DNA of 32,156 bases from Bacteroidota bacterium (GCA_947459415.1 CANHDN010000014.1:1-32156); one strand, 5' to 3'; positions 8,104 through 16,698 are shown, counted from the first letter of the stretch. Notes: a model not told the origin generated them from the letters alone. Translations and numbers: made by a program.

Positions 8104-8517
8104 ATGCGTTTTTACCACTATGCAGTCTTGGTTTTATCTTTATTTTTTGCCTGTGCTGAACCAAAACTTGATGCTCAAATTGCTGAAATAGAAAGTAGAG
8201 ATTCTCTCATTATGCATCTGCATGATGAAGTAATGCCTAACATATCTAAAGTGCTTAGTCTTCGCAAGCGCATTCAGCATACAATCGATTCCTTTGCCTT
8301 GCCAAATCAACTAGCACATTTGCAACAAGTTTCTTTTGCTCTTACCAAAGCTGATGCCGATATGATGAACTGGATGCGTTCGTATCAAATACCCATGAAA
8401 AGCGATACCGCAATTGCCTACCTCATAGCACAAGAAACAGAAATTACGAGAATAAGCAATGCTATTTATGAGAGCATACGCCTGGCAGATTCTACTTTAA
8501 ATAACATGCAGCCATGA
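8104..8517 (+). CDS. Small helical lipoprotein of unknown function
   Basis: A 137-residue protein with a lipoprotein signal (VLVLSLFFAC, Cys at about residue 17). The mature part is mostly alpha-helical and charged, containing MMNWMRSY. It resembles short Bacteroidota lipoproteins often found beside SCO genes and sometimes labelled 'viral A-type inclusion protein', a name that carries no functional meaning. It overlaps the SCO gene by four bases (ATGA), indicating co-translation with it. A role in copper or cytochrome oxidase assembly is inferred only from that neighbour. Confidence 0.8.
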   Translation: MRFYHYAVLVLSLFFACAEPKLDAQIAEIESRDSLIMHLHDEVMPNISKVLSLRKRIQHTIDSFALPNQLAHLQQVSFALTKADADMMNWMRSYQIPMKSDTAIAYLIAQETEITRISNAIYESIRLADSTLNNMQP

Positions 8518-9143
8518 AACATTTAATTTATTTAACGAGCCTTTTATTATTCATAGCTTGTAAGCAAAATAAATCACTTCCAATACTTGGTGAGAGGTCG
8601 CTTACAAGTCGTGTTGTGAATGGAGAAACACTGATAGATACTGTATATGCTACAGTTCCAACCTTTTCTTTATTGAACCAAGATGCTGATACAGTCACTG
8701 AATCTTTGGTTAAAGGGAAAATATATGTAGCTGATTTCTTTTTTACTTCTTGTCCTACCATTTGCCCCATTATGAAAAGGGAAATGCTACGTGTATATGA
8801 AAAAATTAAGGGCGACCCTAGTTTTGTATTGTTATCTCATACCATAGATCCAGCGTTTGACAGCATTCCATTATTAAAAGATTATGCAAATCGTTTAGGT
8901 TCAGACGGAAAACAATGGCAATTTCTAACGGGAGACAGAGAACAAATATATGAGTTGGCAGAAAAGGGCTATTATGCAACAGCCATGCCCGATAGCACCG
9001 AGCCAGGTGGTTATATTCACAGTGGCGGATTTATTTTGGTTGACCCAAAGAGCAGGGTGAGGGGTATTTATAATGGTACTGATTCTAAAGAAGTGGATCA
9101 GTTAATGGAAGATTTATTTATTCTTAAATCTGAAATTCAGTGA
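8514..9143 (+). CDS. SCO1/SenC/PrrC-family copper chaperone lipoprotein
   Basis: A 209-residue thioredoxin-fold protein. It starts with a lipoprotein signal (LLLFIAC). The SCO copper site is complete: CxxxC in FTSCPTICPIMK and the distal His in GGYIHSGGF. SCO proteins deliver copper to the CuA site of cytochrome c oxidase or act as thiol reductants outside the cytoplasm. The ATGA overlap with the upstream lipoprotein and the GTGA overlap with the downstream cytochrome c put all three in one operon. This supports a role in respiratory-chain maturation. No oxidase subunit genes are in the window. Confidence 0.93.
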   Translation: MKHLIYLTSLLLFIACKQNKSLPILGERSLTSRVVNGETLIDTVYATVPTFSLLNQDADTVTESLVKGKIYVADFFFTSCPTICPIMKREMLRVYEKIKGDPSFVLLSHTIDPAFDSIPLLKDYANRLGSDGKQWQFLTGDREQIYELAEKGYYATAMPDSTEPGGYIHSGGFILVDPKSRVRGIYNGTDSKEVDQLMEDLFILKSEIQ

Positions 9144-9556
9144 GACGCGCATTATACATGTTCATGGTATGTATTTTATTTTCCTGTTCAGATGCTGAAT
9201 TGGTGAGTATGCAGCAAATTAATAATGGCGCTAAATTATATGAAACCCATTGCAGTAATTGTCATCAGGCCGATGGCAGTGGTCTTGCCTTATTGATTCC
9301 TCCCTTAAAGCAATCTGATTATTTGGTTCAAAATGCCAATGATTTACCCTGTATCATCAAAAAGGGAATCCAAGGAGAGATTTCTGTAAATGGCAATCTG
9401 TATAACCAAAAAATGCCCGCAAATGAGAAACTAAGTGAAAAAGATATCATGGATATTTGTCTGTTTGTGCTCCAAAAGTTCCCTGAAAAACCCATTTTGA
9501 TGCCTGCAGACAGCATAGAAAAATGCTTACACCATTGCTTGGCTAATTCTCATTAA
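9140..9556 (+). CDS. Class I c-type cytochrome lipoprotein
   Basis: A 138-residue monohaem cytochrome c. It has a lipoprotein signal (VCILFSC), haem-attachment motif C38-SN-C41-H42 (CSNCHQADGSG) and a likely axial Met in NQKMPANEKLS. The length and the QADGSGLALLIPPL segment are typical of the small cbb3-/alcohol-dehydrogenase-like cytochromes. The GTG start overlaps the SCO stop by four bases. It probably transfers electrons at the outer face of the inner membrane or in the periplasm. A short Cys-containing tail (KCLHHC) after the haem domain is a small oddity. Confidence 0.9.
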   Translation: MRRALYMFMVCILFSCSDAELVSMQQINNGAKLYETHCSNCHQADGSGLALLIPPLKQSDYLVQNANDLPCIIKKGIQGEISVNGNLYNQKMPANEKLSEKDIMDICLFVLQKFPEKPILMPADSIEKCLHHCLANSH

Positions 9557-9561
9557 GTTTT

Positions 9562-9591
9562 TTGGGAATTGATAATTAAATCCTAAGTTTG
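9562..9591 (+). promoter_or_regulatory. Bacteroidota-type promoter for alanine dehydrogenase
   Basis: TTG (9562-9564), a 19-base spacer and TAAGTTTG (9584-9591) match the Bacteroidota consensus TTG-N19-TAnnTTTG exactly. The start codon of ald is 26 bases further on. Confidence 0.75.
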
Positions 9592-9616
9592 CCAACCCAA
9601 ATTTTAAAATACCATT

Positions 9617-10729
9617 ATGATTATTGGCGTTCCAAAAGAAATTAAAAACAATGAAAACCGCGTGGGTTTAACCCCAGCAGGTGTTTCGGCCTTTGTAAAA
9701 GCAGGCCATCCAGTATTTGTTCAATCTACTGCTGGTATAGGCAGTGGTTTTAGCGACCAAGAATATTCAAGTGCAGGTGCAACTATTCTTCCAACTATTG
9801 AAGAGATATATGCCACAGCAGAAATGATTGTGAAAGTAAAAGAGCCAATTGCTTCAGAATATCCTTTGATTAAAGAAAATCAATTGTTATTTACCTATTT
9901 TCACTTTGCCAGCTATGAGCCTCTCACCATGGCTATGATAGAACGTAAGGCAGTTTGCTTGGCCTACGAAACAGTTGAAAAGAAAGATCGTTCGTTGCCA
10001 TTGTTGGTTCCAATGAGTGAGGTTGCAGGTAGAATGAGTATTCAGGAAGGTGCTAAATACCTAGAAAAGCCTATGGGTGGAAGAGGAATTTTATTGGGTG
10101 GTGTACCAGGTGTAAAACCTGCTCAGGTTTTAATTTTAGGTGGTGGTATTGTAGGAACACAAGCGGCAAAAATGGCTGCTGGTATGGCTGCAGATGTTAC
10201 CATTATGGATATTTCTATCCCACGTTTGCGTGAGCTAGATGATATTTTACCTGCCAATGTAAAAACAGTTTATTCAAACGAATACAATATTCGCGAAGCT
10301 ATTAAAACAGCTGATTTAATTATTGGAGCTGTATTAATTCCTGGAGCCAAAGCCCCTCATTTAATTACCCGCGATATGTTAAAAGAAATGCGTCCGGGTA
10401 CTGTATTGGTAGATGTGGCGGTAGATCAAGGAGGTTGTATAGAAACTTGTAAGCCAACTACGCATGAAAATCCAACGTATGAAATTGATGGAATTATTCA
10501 TTATTGTGTAGCCAATATGCCAGGTGCTGTGCCTTATACATCTACATTGGCTCTTACCAATGCAACCTTGCCTTATGCATTGCAATTGGCAAATAAGGGT
10601 TGGAAGCAAGCATGTATAGACAATGAAGAGTTAAGATTAGGTTTAAACGTTGTAAATGGAAAAGTTGTTTACAAGGGCGTATCAGACGCTTTTAATTTAG
10701 CCTATAGCGAAGTAAGTGAAGTATTGTAA
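9617..10729 (+). CDS. ald: Alanine dehydrogenase
   Basis: A 370-residue protein with the standard length and N-terminus of L-alanine dehydrogenase ([23 protein letters not shown]). The enzyme catalyses NAD-dependent interconversion of L-alanine with pyruvate and ammonia in the cytoplasm. Visible features are the substrate-region YFHFAS with the conserved His, the Rossmann motif [10 protein letters not shown] at about residues 174-183, and the [10 protein letters not shown] segment near the C-terminal part. Transhydrogenase alpha subunits share the fold, but the length and the absence of PntB/PntA2 genes argue against that. It is monocistronic, with its own promoter and a following hairpin. 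Confidence 0.96.
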   Translation: MIIGVPKEIKNNENRVGLTPAGVSAFVKAGHPVFVQSTAGIGSGFSDQEYSSAGATILPTIEEIYATAEMIVKVKEPIASEYPLIKENQLLFTYFHFASYEPLTMAMIERKAVCLAYETVEKKDRSLPLLVPMSEVAGRMSIQEGAKYLEKPMGGRGILLGGVPGVKPAQVLILGGGIVGTQAAKMAAGMAADVTIMDISIPRLRELDDILPANVKTVYSNEYNIREAIKTADLIIGAVLIPGAKAPHLITRDMLKEMRPGTVLVDVAVDQGGCIETCKPTTHENPTYEIDGIIHYCVANMPGAVPYTSTLALTNATLPYALQLANKGWKQACIDNEELRLGLNVVNGKVVYKGVSDAFNLAYSEVSEVL

Positions 10730-10754
10730 AAAATATAACAAATTTTTTTAATGT

Positions 10755-10776
10755 AAGGGCGGATTTATCCGCCCTT
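10755..10776 (+). terminator. Hairpin after ald
   Basis: A perfect 10-bp inverted repeat (aagggcggat / atccgccctt) with a minimal loop follows ald by 25 bases. The T-run is weak (cttgttta), so termination may be partial. Confidence 0.6.
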
Positions 10777-10830
10777 GCTTGTTTATAAAGGTATACAAAC
10801 ATCGAACACAAAGATAAACTTAAGGAGGCA

Positions 10831-11418
10831 TTGCGTAAATATGTGCCAGAGGCTGCGCTAAATTTGTGCGTTGAACTAATTATGCAATACCGCCTACACC
10901 TGCATATAGAAGTAGAAAGAAAAGGCAGGTACGGAGATTATACCCCGCACAGCGGGCAAGGTTCTAGAATCTCCATCAACCACAATTTAAGTCCATTTGA
11001 GTTTCTTATTACCTTTATTCATGAGTTGGCACACCATACGGCTTTTCTTAAATACGGTAATAAACACGAGCCTCACGGTGCAGAATGGAAAGAGGAGTAC
11101 AAGTGGTGTATGAGATTTTTCTTCGATTTAGATTTATTTCCTTACGATTTAAAATCGGCTTTGGCTAAGCACATGCAAAACCCCAAATACACCCAAGCCG
11201 CCGATGTAAAGCTGTTGCAGGTGCTGCGTAAATACGATGAACGTAAAGTAGATATTTTAACTTTATCACAACTTCCCGACGGAGCCCTTTTTAAAATGAA
11301 AACCCATCCTATGCTCCTGATGCGTGTTAAATTATTAAGAACCTATGTGCTTTGCGAAAATCCTGAAACCAAAAGCCGGTACAAAGTACATGCTATGGTA
11401 GAGGTGTTAACAGTGTAA
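10831..11418 (+). CDS. SprT-like zinc metalloprotease-fold protein
   Basis: At least 195 residues. The zincin motif HELAHH (HExxH) is followed by HGAEWKEEY, with the third ligand His, as in SprT/Spartan-like proteins of Bacteroidota. The C-terminal part (about 120-195) matches the beta-rich tail of these proteins (PDGALFKMKTHPML). Its function in bacteria is unknown; eukaryotic Spartan cleaves DNA-protein crosslinks. The start is uncertain. TTG 10831 is the only usual start codon in frame, but the frame is open back to 10789 and IEHKDKLKEALRKYVPEAA looks like real protein. AAGGAGG sits only two bases before the TTG, too close for a normal ribosome site. Confidence 0.82.
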   Translation: MRKYVPEAALNLCVELIMQYRLHLHIEVERKGRYGDYTPHSGQGSRISINHNLSPFEFLITFIHELAHHTAFLKYGNKHEPHGAEWKEEYKWCMRFFFDLDLFPYDLKSALAKHMQNPKYTQAADVKLLQVLRKYDERKVDILTLSQLPDGALFKMKTHPMLLMRVKLLRTYVLCENPETKSRYKVHAMVEVLTV

Positions 11419-11427
11419 ATTGTGCAA

Positions 11428-13143
11428 TTACAACTTTATTTCCAAAACCATTTCTTTGCCTTCTCGCAAAAGGGTTACTTTGGTTTGTAGGCCTTTTTCT
11501 AATTTACCTAAAGTGGCCATATAATCATCCATGCTAAGTATGGCGTATTGGTCTAGTTTGGTAATAATATCACCTCTTTTAATTCCAGCCATAGCAGCGG
11601 GTTTCCCATCGGTGGTGCCATCAACTTTTACTCCTTTGCCTTCGAATAGATAATCTGGCATGATGCCTAATGTTACTTTAAATGCAGACTTTGCTGAGCT
11701 GTTTTCTTTGGTTTTGGTAAATAACATTTTAGGTTGTTTGTCTAATTTGCCAACCAAGGTATATATGTACTTGATTATTTGTAAGGTTCCTGGCAAATTG
11801 ATTAACTCCCAATCATCGCTAGGTTTGTGGTAATCACTGTGGCTACCAGTAAAAAAATGTAATACAGGAATTTCTACATTGTAAAAGCTGGTATGGTCGC
11901 TAGCACCTGTGCCACTTGGGTCGTATTTTACTTTTAAATTGTTTACACTGATAGCTGGCAAAATGCTATCCCAACGAGGTGAAGTTCCTGTACCACTAAT
12001 AGAAAAACTATTTTTAAGCGTATCTAAACGGCCAACCATATCCATGTTTATCATATAGTCTATTTGTGTTAATGGAATGCTTGGGTGATCTACAAAATAA
12101 TGCGAACCCAACAAGCCTTGTTCTTCTCCACTAAAGGCAATAAATAAATAATTATGATTGCGGTATGGAGATTTTTGTAATAGTTCGGCTAATTCAATTA
12201 ATGCTGCGGTTCCGCTGGCATTATCATCTGCCCCATTGTGTATTTGTGGCTTTTCATTTTGTTGTTTACGATAAGTAGAGCCACCTAATTCATTATACCC
12301 CAAATGGTCAAAATGGGCTCCAATTACCACCGTTTGTGCAGCCTTATGATTGATAAATCCAATGACATTGTGGCCTTCTAGTTTAATGCTTGCGGTATCA
12401 ACATTCATGCTAATTTTTGCATTTACAAATTGAGCAGAATCAATTGCTGCTGATTTGCCTAAAAAGTATATAGGCACCATTTTAAAAGGTGCTTTTACAA
12501 TGGGTTTAAAATCTGGCTCCAAAATTTCTTCATGCGTATTCACGATCACAATTCCACTGGCACCCTTTTGTATGGCAATTGATATTTTAGTTTCTATATC
12601 AGATACAGATGCAAGTTGAGCATGTGGGTTATTAAAATCTGGGTGACCCAAACGCATGACAACAATTTTACCTTTTATGCTTTTAATAGAAGCATAATCA
12701 TTTATTCCTAGTTCTGGTGCTTCAATTCCATATCCCACCCAAACACATTTGCCCGATATCTTTCCTGGCTTACTCATAGCGAGGGGAAAATTTTTACTCG
12801 GATTAATTTGAATGAAATGATGTTTCCCTTGCTTATTTTCTATCATGAGTTCTCCTTTTTTACATACTATTTTATGTAAATGAAAACTTTGTAAATACCC
12901 ATCCTCACCCTTGGGTAGAATATTTAAAGATTGAAAGTTTTCTACGATAAACTCATAAGCTATTTTTTCTCCTCTGCTTCCCATTAATCTTCCCTCTAAA
13001 TGGTCATCTGCCAAATAGGAAATATTATGTTCCAAAGATTTTAAAATATCGGATTCGGCTTTTGGTAAGCTTTGCGCTTGAGCAGGCTTATAACCAAAAT
13101 AAAATAGGGTAGTTAAACAAAAAAGTTTAAATAAATAATTCAT
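11428..13143 (-). CDS. Secreted M28-family peptidase with PA and PDZ domains
   Basis: A 571-residue exported protein (signal ending PAQAQ). A PA-type insert lies at about 120-240. The M28 aminopeptidase domain carries all zinc ligands: GAHFDHLG, GADDNASG, SGEEQGLLG, NMDMVGRL and HSDYHKPSDD. A C-terminal PDZ domain (about 485-571) contains AMAGIKRGDIITKLD. Such enzymes remove N-terminal residues from peptides in the periplasm or outside the cell; the PDZ may recruit substrates. It is the last gene of the ctpA-permease-M28 run and overlaps the permease gene by 17 bases. It ends nine bases from the convergent SprT-like gene without a clear terminator. Confidence 0.94.
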   Translation of the reverse strand: MNYLFKLFCLTTLFYFGYKPAQAQSLPKAESDILKSLEHNISYLADDHLEGRLMGSRGEKIAYEFIVENFQSLNILPKGEDGYLQSFHLHKIVCKKGELMIENKQGKHHFIQINPSKNFPLAMSKPGKISGKCVWVGYGIEAPELGINDYASIKSIKGKIVVMRLGHPDFNNPHAQLASVSDIETKISIAIQKGASGIVIVNTHEEILEPDFKPIVKAPFKMVPIYFLGKSAAIDSAQFVNAKISMNVDTASIKLEGHNVIGFINHKAAQTVVIGAHFDHLGYNELGGSTYRKQQNEKPQIHNGADDNASGTAALIELAELLQKSPYRNHNYLFIAFSGEEQGLLGSHYFVDHPSIPLTQIDYMINMDMVGRLDTLKNSFSISGTGTSPRWDSILPAISVNNLKVKYDPSGTGASDHTSFYNVEIPVLHFFTGSHSDYHKPSDDWELINLPGTLQIIKYIYTLVGKLDKQPKMLFTKTKENSSAKSAFKVTLGIMPDYLFEGKGVKVDGTTDGKPAAMAGIKRGDIITKLDQYAILSMDDYMATLGKLEKGLQTKVTLLREGKEMVLEIKL

Positions 13144-13945
13144 ACATTAACTTAAAAAATACGATGGATGCAAAACTTGCAAACGTGAAACGAATAATTT
13201 TATGTGAGGTCTTTTGAGATAAATTTACTCCAATCGGTGCAAATATAAAAGTGCTCAGAATAAGAGGCATTACAATGGGTAATACAATATAACCAATTTG
13301 ATAGTGGCTGATTATTTGATCTGGAATATCTGTTAGGTTGTAAATGCCCATGGCAATTGCAAAAAAAGGGATTACGCCATTGGAAATGGAACTTGCTTTT
13401 TTGATTGGCTGTTTAAATAGGTCTGTAAAAATAGGAGTCATAACCACGCCCCCACCCAAGCCAGAAAATGCGGTAACAATTCCAGCTAAGAATCCGGTAC
13501 TGCCATAATAAATTACTTTATCTTTAACCAAATGTTTCGAATTTGTTTTGGGCTTTGTTAAATACATTTTAGCTACGATGAGAAGCAGCATGCTTCCAAA
13601 TACATAGCTAAAAACTGTTTTATTGTACCAGGTCCCATGTTTTATAAGATAAGTGATGAGTAAGGCAGAAACTATTCCGGGCAAGGCGGTTTGTATAATT
13701 TGTTTGGGGTAAAAATTGCCGTTTTTATATTGATAATAACTTGATACACTGCCCGAAAAAATAATTGTAAATAGAGAATTAGCTAAAATAGTTTTAACTA
13801 AAATGTCTGAATGAATGCCTAACTTTTTTAAATAATATTCTATGATGGGAATATACACTACACCTCCTCCAACTCCTAGAAATCCAGATAAAAATGCTGC
13901 AAGTCCGCCAAAAATAAAGAGTATTAGGTAATCTATGGGTTCCAA
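13127..13945 (-). CDS. TauE/SafE-family (TSUP) membrane permease
   Basis: A 272-residue protein with about eight hydrophobic segments and the duplicated glycine motifs of the TSUP family: GFLGVGGGVVYIPI near residue 22 and AFSGLGGGVVMTPIF near residue 160. Family members export sulfite, sulfoacetate or other organosulfur compounds, but most are uncharacterised. It sits between the S41 protease (five-base gap) and the M28 peptidase (17-base overlap), so it is part of that operon. The context gives no sulfur-metabolism clue, and substrate assignment would be a guess. Confidence 0.88.
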   Translation of the reverse strand: MEPIDYLILFIFGGLAAFLSGFLGVGGGVVYIPIIEYYLKKLGIHSDILVKTILANSLFTIIFSGSVSSYYQYKNGNFYPKQIIQTALPGIVSALLITYLIKHGTWYNKTVFSYVFGSMLLLIVAKMYLTKPKTNSKHLVKDKVIYYGSTGFLAGIVTAFSGLGGGVVMTPIFTDLFKQPIKKASSISNGVIPFFAIAMGIYNLTDIPDQIISHYQIGYIVLPIVMPLILSTFIFAPIGVNLSQKTSHKIIRFTFASFASIVFFKLMYELFI

Positions 13946-13950
13946 CTATT

Positions 13951-15615
13951 CTATTTTTTTAGCTTGGTGTTTGGGCTCAAAATTTCGCTATATCTCTCCG
14001 GAGATTGAAGTGTTTTGAGTGCTTCATTAATTTCTAAATCATGTGCAAAGGATGCTTCAATTCTTCCTTTTTGGAAATAATAACGTTTAACAATTTCTTC
14101 CTCTAACAAAGAAATTATTTCTTCCTTGTTTTTATCCATGTCGGCCTGTTTATCTTGTTTTAGCTGTGACTTCATTTTTTCATAAGATGCTTTTATGGCA
14201 TCGAAGTAATTTTCTGACTCAGCTTTTTTCTTGAGCTCTTCTAAACTTTTTTCTGTTTGGGTGCTATAATCTAATTCTTGGGATTCAGCCATTTTTTTGA
14301 AGGCTTCAAAATCTGAATGATTCAAAGCAAATAGTTTAGGTTCTCCGATGCTATCGTGTGTGTTGCGGTATTGGGTGGCAAAGTCAAAAATAAGCTGTTT
14401 AGCAAGCAGGCTTTGCGTAATTTGAGCAAATGGTTTAAGCGCTACTTTAATGTCTGGATCTACGCCACCTCCATCATAGACTTTTCTTCCATTTTTGGTT
14501 TTAAACTCTTTTTTAAGTGAGTCTGGCACTGCACCCACGCTGCCATCATCATTTCTATGGCTGTAATCTAATGCCTGAATACACCTTCCGCTGGGAGTAT
14601 AATACTTGGCGGTGGTTATTTTAATTTGCGTGTTATAGCTCAGCGGGCGTGTACTTTGCACTAGCCCTTTTCCAAAGCTTCTTTGCCCAATTACAATTCC
14701 TCTATCTAGGTCTTGAATGGTTCCAGATACAATTTCTGAGGCCGATGCAGATCCTCTATTTACAAGCACAGCAATTGGGATTACTGGATCTGTTGCACCC
14801 ATCGTAGTTTCATAGCTTTTATCCCATTCACTTACCTTTCCTCTGGTATAAACTACTTGTTGTCCTTGCGGAATAAATACATTTACAATATTAACTGCTT
14901 CATTTAGTAAACCACCCGGATTGCCACGAAGGTCTAAAACAAGTTGTTTGATCCCCTGTTTTTTGAGTGAAACCAAAGCATCACGCACCTCCTTGCTAGC
15001 TTCTTGGGTGAAGCCAGTGAGTTTAATATATCCGGTTTCTGGATTAATTAAGCCATAATAGGGTACATTTTTAACCTTTATTTCTTCTCTTACAATTGTT
15101 TTTTGTAGTTCTTGCCCATTGCGTTTTATGATTAGTTTTAAAGCAGTTCCTGCTTGCCCTTTTAAGAGTTTGCTCACATCTGAGGTGCTTTTACCCTTAA
15201 TATCTTTTCCATCTACTTGGATAATGATATCTCCAGCACGCAAGTCTGCCTTATAGGCTGGGTAGCCTTCGTAGGGGTCTGTTATCACAACATAATCGTC
15301 TTTTTGGCCAATTTGTGAGCCTACGCCTCCATATTGCCCTGTCATTTGATATCTAAAATCTTCTGCCTCGGCCTCACTGATAAAATTGGTGTAAGGGTCT
15401 AAGGTTTTAAGCATTTCATCAATCGCTTTTTTGTTTAACTTGCCTGCATCAATTCCATCTACGTAATAGGTATTTATTTCTCTGAACACAGAGGCATACA
15501 ATTCTAGGTTTTTGGCAATTTCAAAATAATTATCGCCAATTTTAAAGGAGAATAAACCTATGATGGTAAGCGATAGTAGAATATACCAGCGGAATTTTTT
15601 TACAAACATTTTCAT
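13951..15615 (-). CDS. C-terminal processing serine protease (S41, CtpA/Prc type)
   Basis: A 554-residue protein with one N-terminal hydrophobic anchor (WYILLSLTIIGLFSFKIG). A PDZ domain covers about 90-170 (YGGVGSQIG ... LRAGDIIIQVDGKDI). The S41 catalytic core has the nucleophile region NRGSASASE and the general-base Lys in SFGKGLVQ. The C-terminal ~150 residues are charged and helical (KSLEELKKKAESENYF), as in Bacteroidota carboxy-terminal proteases. It degrades or trims periplasmic proteins at their C-termini. It heads the run with the TSUP permease and the M28 peptidase, and lies 84 bases downstream of yidD. Confidence 0.94.
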   Translation of the reverse strand: MKMFVKKFRWYILLSLTIIGLFSFKIGDNYFEIAKNLELYASVFREINTYYVDGIDAGKLNKKAIDEMLKTLDPYTNFISEAEAEDFRYQMTGQYGGVGSQIGQKDDYVVITDPYEGYPAYKADLRAGDIIIQVDGKDIKGKSTSDVSKLLKGQAGTALKLIIKRNGQELQKTIVREEIKVKNVPYYGLINPETGYIKLTGFTQEASKEVRDALVSLKKQGIKQLVLDLRGNPGGLLNEAVNIVNVFIPQGQQVVYTRGKVSEWDKSYETTMGATDPVIPIAVLVNRGSASASEIVSGTIQDLDRGIVIGQRSFGKGLVQSTRPLSYNTQIKITTAKYYTPSGRCIQALDYSHRNDDGSVGAVPDSLKKEFKTKNGRKVYDGGGVDPDIKVALKPFAQITQSLLAKQLIFDFATQYRNTHDSIGEPKLFALNHSDFEAFKKMAESQELDYSTQTEKSLEELKKKAESENYFDAIKASYEKMKSQLKQDKQADMDKNKEEIISLLEEEIVKRYYFQKGRIEASFAHDLEINEALKTLQSPERYSEILSPNTKLKK

Positions 15616-15699
15616 TTCGGGTTCAAATTAAGCTTTAAAATTTAAAACGTAATTATCTGCTAAAAATTTTTGCTGGATTCGAATCGGCAGTTATTCAAA

Positions 15700-15927
15700 T
15701 TATGGTAATGGGTCGTGTCCATGGCTGCCCCATGGATGACAGCGAGAAATTCTTTTAATACTATACCAAAATCCTATAATGGGTCCATATTTTTGAAATG
15801 CTTGTATGCTGTAAGCACTGCATGTAGGAGTATACCTGCATGCATTTGGTAGCAGGGGCGAAAGTGCTAATTGGTAAAATTTAATCAGCCAAATGAAGGG
15901 TAGGCTTAAGATTTTTTTTAAGTTCAC
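15700..15927 (-). CDS. yidD: Membrane protein insertion efficiency factor YidD
   Basis: A 75-residue protein with the diagnostic YidD core [19 protein letters not shown] and the C-terminal [14 protein letters not shown]. The N-terminal amphipathic or hydrophobic segment ([17 protein letters not shown]) binds the inner membrane. YidD aids YidC-dependent insertion of membrane proteins. The gene overlaps the end of rnpA by 47 bases, the arrangement typical of bacterial rpmH-rnpA-yidD clusters; yidC is not next in this genome segment. Confidence 0.95.
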   Translation of the reverse strand: MNLKKILSLPFIWLIKFYQLALSPLLPNACRYTPTCSAYSIQAFQKYGPIIGFWYSIKRISRCHPWGSHGHDPLP

Positions 15928-16297
15928 TGATTAATCTTTGGATGGCTTTGATAAAAAATGGCTCATGTTTATGGAAATCTAAACTCTCTGCACTCACCCA
16001 ATTAATTGAAAGTGCAATGGGAGTTTGATTTTCTTCTAAAAATTGTACTAAGGGCTCTTTATTGAGTCGGTATAATTCTTTAAGCAGGCGTTTTCTATGA
16101 TTTCTATCAACTGCTTTTTTAAGTTTCTTTTTTGAGCTTATAAATATAACTGCGCTAAAAGATTCTTGAGGTAATTCTAGGGTTTGAAATGAAAGTCTGA
16201 AACCATGCAATAAAAAGGCTGGACATTGTTTGGTGAATAAAGAATCTATTAAAATCTTTTTATTCAAGCGTTCAGATTTACTCAGTGTTTGTCTCAA
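15881..16297 (-). CDS. rnpA: Ribonuclease P protein component
   Basis: A 138-residue basic protein with the RNase P protein signature [21 protein letters not shown] (RNR-like motif). It also has the N-terminal [10 protein letters not shown] and the central [11 protein letters not shown] strand. It binds the catalytic RNA and helps process tRNA 5' ends. The only start available is TTG 16297, which keeps the family N-terminus. It lies downstream of rpmH across an internal hairpin and overlaps yidD. It is slightly longer than typical (about 110-130) because of the C-terminal tail. Confidence 0.93.
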   Translation of the reverse strand: MRQTLSKSERLNKKILIDSLFTKQCPAFLLHGFRLSFQTLELPQESFSAVIFISSKKKLKKAVDRNHRKRLLKELYRLNKEPLVQFLEENQTPIALSINWVSAESLDFHKHEPFFIKAIQRLISELKKNLKPTLHLAD

Positions 16298-16324
16298 TTT
16301 TCTTTGTTTTCAAACAGTATAAAT

Positions 16325-16355
16325 AAAAAATCCCGCACCAGTTTACCTGTTCGGG
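16325..16355 (-). terminator. Hairpin between rpmH and rnpA (attenuator-like)
   Basis: Read on the minus strand, CCCG-aa-CAG-gtaaa-CTG-gtg-CGGG is followed by ATTTTTT. It lies between the rpmH stop and the rnpA start. It probably lets only part of the rpmH transcription continue into rnpA, fitting the much greater need for L34 than for RNase P protein. Confidence 0.6.
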
Positions 16356-16406
16356 AAATTTGTTTTAAGAATTTGAATGCCTTATTGGAAGATAGGCAGT
16401 ATTTTC

Positions 16407-16568
16407 TTAATGCTTATGACGTTTTTCGTCAGAAACAGTTAATTTTTTACGACCACGTGCTCTACGGGCTTTAATTACTTTTCTGCCAGACGCGCTAGCC
16501 ATTCTCTCGCGGAAGCCATGTTTGTTCTTACGCTTTTTTATCGATGGGTTAAATGTTGGTTGAGCCAT
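16407..16568 (-). CDS. rpmH: 50S ribosomal protein L34
   Basis: Not in the ORF track because of its size. The minus strand encodes 53 residues: [18 protein letters not shown], then [18 protein letters not shown], then [17 protein letters not shown]. This is a complete L34 with the invariant KHGFRERM and RRARGRKKL segments. The start is ATG at 16568 and the stop is TAA at 16407-16409. It is a highly basic protein of the large ribosomal subunit. It has its own promoter and is followed by the attenuator-like hairpin and rnpA. Confidence 0.97.
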   Translation of the reverse strand: MAQPTFNPSIKKRKNKHGFRERMASASGRKVIKARRARGRKKLTVSDEKRHKH

Positions 16569-16589
16569 TGCCTTAATTTTTTAGGACTG

Positions 16590-16619
16590 CGAAAATATGT
16601 ATAATTTTTGGGATGACAA
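16590..16619 (-). promoter_or_regulatory. Bacteroidota-type promoter for rpmH
   Basis: On the minus strand TTG, a 19-base spacer and TATTTTCG match TTG-N19-TAnnTTTG with one mismatch in the -7 element. It begins 22 bases upstream of the rpmH start codon. Confidence 0.6.
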
Positions 16620-16642
16620 ATATTTTTTGTGAAAAAGATTAA

Positions 16643-16678
16643 AAAAAAAGAGTTCCGATTGATCGGAACTCTTTTTTT
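16643..16678 (-). terminator. Strong bidirectional-looking terminator after the small lipoprotein gene
   Basis: A 17-bp perfect inverted repeat (aaaaaaagagttccgat / atcggaactcttttttt) with a 2-base centre lies 20 bases after the lipoprotein stop. The core is agttccgat/atcggaact. It has A/T runs on both sides and would end minus-strand transcription before rpmH. Confidence 0.88.
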
Positions 16679-16698
16679 AATTTCTGTTGAGCTAAGAA

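Noticed and set aside
10755-10776. Hairpin after ald as a riboswitch for the SprT-like gene
   Set aside because: It is a simple perfect inverted repeat without any aptamer-like structure; a terminator is the plainer reading.
16289-16474. 61-codon plus-strand ORF
   Set aside because: It is antisense to the rpmH and rnpA junction; rpmH is the real gene.
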